Source: Melioribacter roseus (GTDB taxonomy: Bacteria; Bacteroidota; Ignavibacteria; Ignavibacteriales; Melioribacteraceae). From it: a DNA stretch of 53,744 nucleotides. How positions within the stretch are numbered: position 1 is the first letter of the stretch; each line of letters starts with the position of its first letter. Of the stretch, positions 1-7,172 are shown piece after piece. The notes under the pieces were generated by a model, which saw only the letters and a list, made by a program, of their open reading frames with translations, was not told the DNA's origin and made no database searches. A program made the translations under genes and the position numbers. The DNA lies in assembly GCA_020723165.1 (NCBI GenBank), contig DYJK01000010.1, forward strand, positions 1 to 53,744, written 5' to 3'.

Positions 1-169
1 TGTCTATTACATATAAATAATTTTCATCTACGGCTATTCCTTGCCTTGCTTCCGGCGCAGAAAATTTTCTTTTCTCAACAAATTCTCTTTTAGTATTTAC
101 CTGAAAAGCTATAAATCCTACGAAAATATTTAATATAAAAACTGATTTAATTATTGACTTCAGAAACAT
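1..169 (-). CDS. Secreted propeller-like protein, N-terminal fragment
   Basis: This is the first 56 codons of a gene that runs off the left edge. It begins at an ATG at 169-167. The N-terminus has two lysines followed by a hydrophobic stretch (about residues 8-21), which fits a signal peptide or anchor. The only recognisable downstream motif is QGIAVDENYLYVID (about residues 43-56), the style of a blade in a secreted beta-propeller; the family cannot be named from so little. It lies 22 bases downstream of the glycerophosphodiesterase gene on the same strand and is probably in its operon, so it may help sense or bind the same substrates. That last point is inference from position only. Confidence 0.6.
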   Translation of the reverse strand, partial: MFLKSIIKSVFILNIFVGFIAFQVNTKREFVEKRKFSAPEARQGIAVDENYLYVID

Positions 170-191
170 ATTTACCCCACAAAAAAATCTG

Positions 192-974
192 TTATTTATG
201 AACCAATGGTAAAGTTTTTTCTACGTTGTTAACTAAAACAAAATCCACTCCTGAATCAAAAAGATATCTCGCTTTTTCAATATCATCTGCAAAATAGAAA
301 TTTATTTTTATTTCATTAGTTTTTAATACTGGAACCAATTTATGAATCATCGGAAATTCTCTTTCGGTTAACTGAATGAAATCCGCTTTTATTCTAATAG
401 TTTCTTCAACATAAGCTTTAGGAGAATCTTTTCTGTCCATACAGCAAATTATGAAACTGCTGTCAATTTCTCTTACAGCATCTATTGCTTCTTCATCAAT
501 AGCAAGTATTGCATTTGAAAACAGATTTTTCTTTTTCAAAAGTAATGCAGTTTTTACAGCAGCTTCCTTATCACTTTTTATATGAATGTTCATCCAGATA
601 TTGGAAGGGATAAGATTCAACGTCTCTTCGAGTGTCGGTATCTTTTCTCCTCTAAATTTTTCTCCTTTCCACATTCCGGCATCAAGGGTTCTTAACTCTG
701 AAAAGAGAAGTTCGTTAACATTTTTTTTACAACCGGTAGTTTTTTCAAGATTTGAATTATGAACAATTACAAGTACTGAATCCTTAGTCATTCTAACATC
801 AAACTCTATCATTTGAACACCGAGACTGATTGCTTCATTAAAGGCTGCTAAAGTATTTTCTGGATGAGTAAATGATGCTCCGCGGTGCGCACAAATACCG
901 TTATTAGGTAATCTTTGAGCTGTAATACAACTAAGTGTAATTAAATAAAATACCAGAATAAATTGTATTCTCAT
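192..974 (-). CDS. Secreted glycerophosphodiester phosphodiesterase (GDPD family)
   Basis: The enzyme hydrolyses glycerophosphodiesters (deacylated phospholipids) to glycerol-3-phosphate and an alcohol. The 260-residue protein has a signal peptide (about residues 1-19), so it should act outside the cytoplasm. The GDPD core is clear: catalytic HRG at 30-32, PENT at 38-41, metal ligands E57 and D59 in the EFD motif, and the second catalytic His at 72 (VHNSNLEKTTG). The C-terminal half is shorter and weaker than in long GlpQ proteins but fits the UgpQ-size TIM barrel. Its start lies four bases after the stop of the upstream OPA transporter gene, so the two are almost surely co-transcribed. The pairing makes sense because the product, glycerol-3-phosphate, is a typical OPA substrate. 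Exact substrate range is unknown. Confidence 0.9.
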   Translation of the reverse strand: MRIQFILVFYLITLSCITAQRLPNNGICAHRGASFTHPENTLAAFNEAISLGVQMIEFDVRMTKDSVLVIVHNSNLEKTTGCKKNVNELLFSELRTLDAGMWKGEKFRGEKIPTLEETLNLIPSNIWMNIHIKSDKEAAVKTALLLKKKNLFSNAILAIDEEAIDAVREIDSSFIICCMDRKDSPKAYVEETIRIKADFIQLTEREFPMIHKLVPVLKTNEIKINFYFADDIEKARYLFDSGVDFVLVNNVEKTLPLVHK

Positions 975-978
975 GAAA

Positions 979-2322
979 TTATTCTTTCGGTTTTACATTC
1001 CAAACAGTTAGCGCTAATATCATTGATAGTACAGAGGCGCCAATCCAAAAAACAAAGGCACTATGAAAATCATAGACCATTTTGCCATTTACCATTAGCC
1101 CGCTGTTCTCGATTAAAAAACCGCTTATCCAATCTTGAGTTGCCGCACCAATATAACTGAACATTCCAATAAGTCCTTTAACAGTTCCGGCTGTTGCCTT
1201 TGGCGTAATATCAACGGCAATCAAACCGGCAAGAAATACAATCAGCCCTCCAACACCAAAACCGAACAAACCCATCGCTATCATATCGAGCCATTCGTTG
1301 CCGGCTGGTGTAATAAAGAGTAAAATAACTCCACTTGTTTGAATAATTCCATAAATCAAAGTTGGAATATTTCTTCTTGAACTAAAAAATTTATCTGAAA
1401 TAAATCCAGAAAATGATGCCCCGATAAATCCCATAATGGGATAGGCGCTCATTACAAAACTAGCTTCAACTAGTTCATAATTTTTGGATTCCTGGAGAAA
1501 TAATATTGCCCAATTGTTAATTGCATATCGTACAACATACATCAGCGCACTGCTAAGTCCCAGTATCCAAACATATGGATTGCGTAGAACTTGTTTTTGC
1601 AATTTGGAAATATTTTCCTGGATCGGTTTTCCGGCAGAATAATCTTTTTTAAAATCTGCAACATGCGGCAATCCGTAAGTCTGTGGTCTATCTGCAAGTG
1701 TTTGATACAAAACTAATGCAACAAAAAGACAGATGATACCGGGACCAATAAAACCGGCCCGCCAGCCAAATGAACTAACCAAGAATGCAGTTCCAACAAA
1801 TGTAAGTCCCTCTCCAATATTATGTGCACCCGCCCATATACCGTATCTTGTTCCGCGTTCACGATTACTATACCACTGACAAATGGAGACTACGCTTGGT
1901 GCTGAACCTATAGATTGAAACCAGCCGTTAAATCCCCATAGTATTACAAAAAGAATAAATAAATTTGTTAATCCAAACAATATATTTATAACAGCAGAGA
2001 ATAAAAGAGCTATGGACATAAATCTTTTTATGTTGGCTCTATCCGAAAGGATTCCATTGGTGAATTTTCCTACTGCATATACATATAAAAGAACCGACCC
2101 GATAATTCCCATCTCTGAAACAGAAAGTATACCGGCATCTAGTATCGGTTTCTTTGCTACTGAAAGTCCTAATCTACATGTATAAAAAAAACCATACCCG
2201 AGAATCAGTGAGATAAAAACACTCCATCGTTTATGATCGTATATTCTTTTTATCTCATCTTCATCTTGTAATAGAGGTTTGTCTTCTCCGGTTTTAAAGA
2301 ACAAAATTATTTTTTTCAGCAT
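979..2322 (-). CDS. OPA-family MFS transporter, GlpT/UhpT-like organophosphate:phosphate antiporter
   Basis: This 447-residue, 12-helix inner-membrane carrier of the organophosphate:phosphate antiporter family imports phosphorylated compounds such as glycerol-3-phosphate in exchange for phosphate. The two arginines that bind phosphate in E. coli GlpT (R45 and R269) have good counterparts here: R50 in FFYTCRLGLSVAKK and R265 in MYVVRYAINNW. The family block GFNGWFQSIGSAPSVV is at about 130-144, and WAGAHNIGEG at about 163-172. Length is normal for the family. It is the first gene of a unit followed immediately by the glycerophosphodiesterase gene, which would supply its substrate. Which organophosphate it prefers cannot be told from the sequence. 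The 171-base gap upstream, which also carries the TonB gene's terminator, should hold its promoter. Confidence 0.9.
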   Translation of the reverse strand: MLKKIILFFKTGEDKPLLQDEDEIKRIYDHKRWSVFISLILGYGFFYTCRLGLSVAKKPILDAGILSVSEMGIIGSVLLYVYAVGKFTNGILSDRANIKRFMSIALLFSAVINILFGLTNLFILFVILWGFNGWFQSIGSAPSVVSICQWYSNRERGTRYGIWAGAHNIGEGLTFVGTAFLVSSFGWRAGFIGPGIICLFVALVLYQTLADRPQTYGLPHVADFKKDYSAGKPIQENISKLQKQVLRNPYVWILGLSSALMYVVRYAINNWAILFLQESKNYELVEASFVMSAYPIMGFIGASFSGFISDKFFSSRRNIPTLIYGIIQTSGVILLFITPAGNEWLDMIAMGLFGFGVGGLIVFLAGLIAVDITPKATAGTVKGLIGMFSYIGAATQDWISGFLIENSGLMVNGKMVYDFHSAFVFWIGASVLSMILALTVWNVKPKE

Positions 2323-2454
2323 GTTCGGCTCGGAATAATTTTAATTATCGCTCATCTGTCTATTTATTCTTTTGGAAAATTGAGCAAAGGAAATTTTACG
2401 AAATATTAAATTTTGGTTTTTCAAATAAACTTTTAAAGAAAGTGAACAAGCAAA

Positions 2455-2482
2455 AAGCGGTGAATAAAATTATCCACCGCTT
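2455..2482 (-). terminator. Rho-independent terminator of the TonB receptor gene
   Basis: On the minus strand an 8-bp perfect stem (AAGCGGTG with CACCGCTT, arms 2455-2462 and 2475-2482, 12-base loop) begins 11 bases after the stop codon of the TonB receptor gene and is followed by a short T run. It separates the receptor transcript from the downstream transporter gene. Confidence 0.8.
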
Positions 2483-2493
2483 AAAAAGAAAAA

Positions 2494-5187
2494 TTACAAT
2501 TTGTAAGAAATACCAAAGGTACCATACGAATTGAATTTTGCCCATTGCTGTATTTTAGAATAACTTTCCGAAGGATCGCCGAACACTTGTCTTTCTTCTT
2601 GATCTGTCAAATTATTCAGCTGCAAATAAACTGTGAGATTGTCCATGATCCTCTGGGTTACGGAAATATCTAAATGATATTCTTTCTGGAAATACGAATC
2701 ATGGTATTTATCCTCGCCAACAAACTGCAAAATGTCATCGCGGAAATTGTTGGATATTACAAACGACAATCCTATTTCAGGATTATCATACATAATAGCA
2801 AAGTTGATCACATTTTCTGGACTGCTGCCTAATGGTAATTTTCTACCTCCAACCTCAATTTCTGCCTTAGTATATGTATAGTTTGCGTAGATGCTGAAGT
2901 AATTTAAAAACGGAACATTAAGAAAATTCAATCTTTGATTTAATGCTAATTCCAATCCATATATTGTTGCTTCATCATCACCATTAATAGGCATTGTAAT
3001 TTCATAAAGCTGTGTACCGTTTTCGAATGGGAGTTCTTCGGTATGAACCGAACCAACTATAATATTCGACATTAATTTGTAATATACACCGGCACTAATT
3101 AAACCTAAATACGGTGTGTAGCTTTCATACATAAGATCAAAGTTATGAGAATTTGTCGGTTCAAGATCAGGATTTCCCTTGCTGATTGTTCTTTCATCAT
3201 CATCTCTGAATTCATAAGGAACTAACGATTTATAATTCGGTCTTGAAATACCGGTAGAATAAGCAAGTCTTAAATTCATATTTTCGGTAAAACGATAAGT
3301 AAAATGGATTGACGGCAGAATATTGGAATAGCTTGCATCAGATTCTGATTTGTTAACAGATGTTACCGCTAATGTTTTATACTTATTATTAGTATTCTCA
3401 AATCTTAATCCGGCAAGTACACTGAATTTTTCGGAAAAATTTAAATTGGTCATTCCGTAAGCAGCAATTACTAATTCCGACGCATCATAATTATCGCCTG
3501 ATTGATCGAGATATTCTGACCTTGTAGAACCGAGATAGTGAGTATCGTTTGGATCAACGATAACTTCTTCATAGCCAAATTCACCTTCTCCTATAGTATG
3601 TGCTTCAGGAAAATTTCTCAATTGAAGTCTGCGAGCTTCGTATTTAACACTCTTGCTAACAATTTTAGAACCAACCTTAACAGTACTGTTCTGCCCCATA
3701 ATATGATAAGGTATTGTTAAATTCACCGCTCCGGACAAATCAGCATCTTCTTTCATTTTATCATCAACCCTAACTCTATTTAGCGTTAACACTTCTTGCC
3801 CGGTAAACTTTGTAGTAGGACTAAACTCTTTAATTTCATCATTAGTATATCCGGAGAAATCGAAATCTCTTTGGAAACGGAAATATGTACGTGCCGGCAT
3901 ATCTTCAATTGCTTTAATCCAGCTCAGTGTGTAATCCAATTTTATACCGTTTATATTATGATTACCGCCGAACATTGCGCTTGTTAAAAATTGATCTTCA
4001 ACACGGTTCCTGGTTTCTTTAGTTTCTTCATCATCATCAATTATCCATTCATCAAGTCTTCTTATTTCTTTATCGAAATACCGGTTGTGATTCAAATTCA
4101 AATAAACTTTATTGAATTCGTCAAATTTATATTCCGTGTTTAAGTTTATTCCCCAGCGCTCTCTTAATACATCATAATCATTAGAGTGTTGTGCAAAAAT
4201 GTGTCCGGCTGTTAAATCGTCATATTCAAATTCCCGTAATGTGGAGCCGCGGTTTGTTTTGTAATAACTGCCGGCAAAAAGTATTCCCAGTTTATTATCG
4301 AAAAATCTTTGACCGGTATATGCGGAGACATCAACTATATCATTTCCGAAAGCGTTATAATCCGAATGCTGAATATTATATCCGCCTCCAAGATTGATAG
4401 CATACATTCCTTCATCCGGCGCTTGTTTCATTTGAAAATTTATATTGCCCCCGATTGCATCGGCATCAATATCCGGAGTTAATGCTTTTACAACAACAAT
4501 ATTTTCCATTAAATCCTGGTTTAATAAATCCAATCCTACTTCTCTTCCTAAATCGGGATCGGGTGCCGGAATTCTCTGACCGTTAACAGTAAGCGAATTA
4601 TACTGCGGACTTATTCCCCTGATTTGCACAAGTTCTCCTTCACCTTGATCATATTGAATTGAAACGCCGGGAATTCTGCCGACTGTTTCTGCAGCATTTC
4701 TATCCGGGAATAATTGAAATTGCTCTGCAGATACTACGTTTTTAATATTGGCAGAATTTTTCTGCTCGTTCAATGATTTTGCCTGACCACGCGTCAGTGA
4801 TCCATAAACCGTCACTTCGCCTATCTCTCGGGTTGTTTCGTTCAATTCAAAATTTACCATAACAATTTTGTTTGCAACAACTTCAACAGAGAAAGATTTT
4901 TTTTCATATCCTAAAAATGAACAGGTAACGGTATAACTGCCAGGATCAACATTAGAGATAACATATCTGCCGTCCTGATCCGACGAGGCACCAAACCGGG
5001 TTCCTTCAATTATAATATTAGCGCCGGGTAATGCAGTTCGTGATGTGGCTTCAATAACTTTTCCAACAATTTTACCGGTACTTTGTGAAAAGAGGTTTAC
5101 CGGCAAAATCATTAGAAAAATTATTAGAGAAAAAGCGAGTTTGAGAATTAATTTGCTTATGGAAAAACCGGTATCATTCAACCTCAT
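2494..5187 (-). CDS. TonB-dependent outer-membrane receptor with CarboxypepD-like N-terminal domain
   Basis: This is an 897-residue outer-membrane active transporter powered by TonB. In order it has a long signal sequence (about 1-34), a carboxypeptidase-regulatory-like beta domain (about 38-120, ending in the SFLGYEKKSF motif), a plug domain (about 130-260, with GRIPGVSIQYDQGEGELVQIRG and DADAIGGNINF), and a 22-strand-type barrel to the C-terminus. The plug resembles the Caulobacter-type receptor subfamily (TIGR01782). It follows the secreted phosphoesterase gene by 92 bases, and the next genes downstream are an organophosphate transporter and a glycerophosphodiesterase. A phosphorylated organic substrate or its breakdown product is therefore a reasonable guess, but this is from context only. 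A strong ribosome binding site (AGAGGAGGTT) precedes the ATG, and a hairpin terminator follows the stop. Confidence 0.92.
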   Translation of the reverse strand: MRLNDTGFSISKLILKLAFSLIIFLMILPVNLFSQSTGKIVGKVIEATSRTALPGANIIIEGTRFGASSDQDGRYVISNVDPGSYTVTCSFLGYEKKSFSVEVVANKIVMVNFELNETTREIGEVTVYGSLTRGQAKSLNEQKNSANIKNVVSAEQFQLFPDRNAAETVGRIPGVSIQYDQGEGELVQIRGISPQYNSLTVNGQRIPAPDPDLGREVGLDLLNQDLMENIVVVKALTPDIDADAIGGNINFQMKQAPDEGMYAINLGGGYNIQHSDYNAFGNDIVDVSAYTGQRFFDNKLGILFAGSYYKTNRGSTLREFEYDDLTAGHIFAQHSNDYDVLRERWGINLNTEYKFDEFNKVYLNLNHNRYFDKEIRRLDEWIIDDDEETKETRNRVEDQFLTSAMFGGNHNINGIKLDYTLSWIKAIEDMPARTYFRFQRDFDFSGYTNDEIKEFSPTTKFTGQEVLTLNRVRVDDKMKEDADLSGAVNLTIPYHIMGQNSTVKVGSKIVSKSVKYEARRLQLRNFPEAHTIGEGEFGYEEVIVDPNDTHYLGSTRSEYLDQSGDNYDASELVIAAYGMTNLNFSEKFSVLAGLRFENTNNKYKTLAVTSVNKSESDASYSNILPSIHFTYRFTENMNLRLAYSTGISRPNYKSLVPYEFRDDDERTISKGNPDLEPTNSHNFDLMYESYTPYLGLISAGVYYKLMSNIIVGSVHTEELPFENGTQLYEITMPINGDDEATIYGLELALNQRLNFLNVPFLNYFSIYANYTYTKAEIEVGGRKLPLGSSPENVINFAIMYDNPEIGLSFVISNNFRDDILQFVGEDKYHDSYFQKEYHLDISVTQRIMDNLTVYLQLNNLTDQEERQVFGDPSESYSKIQQWAKFNSYGTFGISYKL

Positions 5188-5190
5188 TTT

Positions 5191-5200
5191 AACCTCCTCT
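5191..5200 (-). promoter_or_regulatory. Strong Shine-Dalgarno of the TonB receptor gene
   Basis: AGAGGAGGTT on the minus strand lies directly before the ATG at 5187. It is nearly a full complement to the 16S 3' end, unlike the weak sites in front of most genes here, and supports both the chosen start and high expression. Confidence 0.7.
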
Positions 5201-5279
5201 TTAATTGCGTGTTCTTAATTAAATTATAACTGAAAATAAACTGTTATTATAAATTCACAATTAATAGTTCGTTAATAAA

Positions 5280-7001
5280 TTATTGTTTTTTCAACCGTAG
5301 CTCATCTATCAATTCGGCTTTGATATTAAAAGTCTGTATCTGAATTGTCTTATTCTGAACAGTTATATAGCTATAATTATAAGTAGACTTAAATTTTTTA
5401 TTGCTCTTTATTCTGCTGGTGCCGGTTTTATTTAATGCTCCGCCGCCGCCGGCAGAAACAACATAATTTACTCCATTCACTTTACCTCTATTATACCCGT
5501 GGATATGTCCCGAAAAACTGAAATCAACATTATATTTTTCGAATAACGGGACTAAATATTTTTCACAATCGGGATAAATATCTTGTCTATCCAAGACATA
5601 AACTGGTACATGACTTATAACAAAAAGCCAGTCAGCTTCTTGTGCCTCTTTTGATGATAATTGTTTTTCAAGCCAATTATACTGAACACTGCCTGGTTTA
5701 AAATCCGTGAAATAGGTTTTCTCCGGATATGCTGCGAGAGGGTTATCCAGGAAAACAAAAAAACAATTTGAGTATTTGAATGAATAAAAACTTTCATGAT
5801 CCGTTGCCGGTGTGGAAAAATTTAAACGATAATTTAGCGAGTTTAGATCGTGATTTCCGATTGCACAATAAATCGGTTTACTACCGATTATTTCTTTAAG
5901 TGGAGTAAAAAATTCAGTATCCCAATCATTTCTAGGTCCTCTTTGAACAACATCACCACAATTTATTATAAAATCAAAGTTGTAATTTTTAAAGCGCTCC
6001 GTAATTTCAGTATGACGCAAAAAATTCAGCTGGTTATCGCCATATAAAATAAAATTGAATTTGTTAGTATCAATACCTGGTGTTGCAAATGAGTGCCATC
6101 CACTTGAAATATTACCAGATTTTACTTTATAAAAATATTTAATTGATGGTGTTAATTTTTTAAGTTTTATTTCATGCAGTACTGTTGAATCGTTGTTGCT
6201 AACTTTTACTACATTGCTTTCATCAGAATAATATTCAACTATCGAATTGGATCTTTTGCTAGTGCGCCACATTATAGTTACGCTATCGCCTAATAAATTC
6301 TGTAAATAAGGTCCGCGTTCTATTGCAAAAATTTCTTTCTGCGGCCTTATTTGATACTGTGAGTATATTGTTACGTCGTCAAAGAAAGATCCCAAATTGG
6401 CTATTGAAACAAATCCAAATTTTCCGGATGCAGTATCATCATTGATTGCCGAAAACGTTTTAGAATCATCCAGGTATACATGTATTGAGTCGGAATTAAC
6501 AAATAGAGTGACTGAAAATTTGCAATTATGCCATTCTTGATTTCTAATTTCACTGATAAGGATCGTTACCCCGTTTACTTTTTTATCATATCTTATTGTT
6601 TGGTCTTGGCTTGATAGAATAAACCGATGGTAATTTTTTTCATCATCATACTTAAATATTACCCCTATATAATCGTCATCAGTACATACCACATTCGCTC
6701 TAAGAACATAATTATTAAAACTATTTTTATTGTAAAGAGCCATACTTCCCAATAAATTACCCCGACTTTCTACATCAGTATCCTGAATTAAATATCCTTT
6801 TTCCAAATACCAGTTTGATTTAATATTATCTGTTTCGTCAACTATTATCCAGTCTTCAACTTTGTTTTGATCAAACTTCTCTTGAAAAATTATGTTGTTG
6901 TTTAAGGAATCGGAACTTGTAATTAGCCGGGATTTACTAAAAGAAATAGATGTTAAAATAGAAACTACTGTGATAGTAACTGTAATAAAAATATTCTGCA
7001 T
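5280..7001 (-). CDS. Secreted purple-acid-phosphatase-like metallophosphoesterase with N-terminal lectin-like domain
   Basis: This 573-residue secreted hydrolase probably releases phosphate from organic phosphates. Domains in order: signal peptide (about 1-22); a concanavalin/LamG-like beta-sandwich (about 38-215, with NNYVLRANV and YIGVIFKYDDEKNYHRFIL); a fibronectin-like purple acid phosphatase N-terminal domain (about 226-308); and a calcineurin-like metallophosphoesterase domain (about 314-520). The dimetal motifs are present: GDNQ 321-324, GD 349-350, GNHD 382-385, H464 and GHIH 498-501. The extra N-terminal sandwich is unusual for plain purple acid phosphatases and may bind a polymer or carbohydrate. 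A sigma54-like -24/-12 sequence lies just upstream, and the next gene upstream is an activator-type regulator. Phosphatase versus phosphodiesterase activity cannot be decided by eye. Confidence 0.88.
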   Translation of the reverse strand: MQNIFITVTITVVSILTSISFSKSRLITSSDSLNNNIIFQEKFDQNKVEDWIIVDETDNIKSNWYLEKGYLIQDTDVESRGNLLGSMALYNKNSFNNYVLRANVVCTDDDYIGVIFKYDDEKNYHRFILSSQDQTIRYDKKVNGVTILISEIRNQEWHNCKFSVTLFVNSDSIHVYLDDSKTFSAINDDTASGKFGFVSIANLGSFFDDVTIYSQYQIRPQKEIFAIERGPYLQNLLGDSVTIMWRTSKRSNSIVEYYSDESNVVKVSNNDSTVLHEIKLKKLTPSIKYFYKVKSGNISSGWHSFATPGIDTNKFNFILYGDNQLNFLRHTEITERFKNYNFDFIINCGDVVQRGPRNDWDTEFFTPLKEIIGSKPIYCAIGNHDLNSLNYRLNFSTPATDHESFYSFKYSNCFFVFLDNPLAAYPEKTYFTDFKPGSVQYNWLEKQLSSKEAQEADWLFVISHVPVYVLDRQDIYPDCEKYLVPLFEKYNVDFSFSGHIHGYNRGKVNGVNYVVSAGGGGALNKTGTSRIKSNKKFKSTYNYSYITVQNKTIQIQTFNIKAELIDELRLKKQ

Positions 7002-7036
7002 TTTTCACTACACTCTTAACGGATTCATTAAGAAAT

Positions 7037-7051
7037 GCAAATTACATTCCA
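7037..7051 (-). promoter_or_regulatory. Candidate sigma54-type (-24/-12) promoter for the metallophosphoesterase gene
   Basis: Read on the minus strand, TGGAATGTAATTTGCAT has the invariant GG (7050-7049) and GC (7038-7037) separated by exactly ten bases, with TTGCAT matching the -12 element; the -24 side (TGGAAT) is weaker than the TGGCAC consensus. A transcript would start near 7026, giving a leader of about 25 bases before the ATG at 7001. Only two short elements match, so chance is possible. Confidence 0.4.
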
Positions 7052-7129
7052 CATAAGTTCTTATAAAAGTATTATAAATTACTTTATTTTCAGTGGTTTT
7101 CAGGAGGGATGTAATGTTATGTTAACACT

Positions 7130-7153
7130 AATTCCCACAGCATTGTGGGAATT
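7130..7153. repeat. Perfect inverted repeat between regulator and phosphoesterase genes
   Basis: Two perfect 10-bp arms (AATTCCCACA and TGTGGGAATT) flank a GCAT spacer. It lies 20 bases after the regulator's stop codon and about 80 bases upstream of the candidate -24/-12 promoter. No T run follows on the minus strand, so it is a poor intrinsic terminator; an operator or enhancer-type binding site is equally plausible. Confidence 0.55.
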
Positions 7154-7172
7154 GTGTGGGTTTACCAAATCC

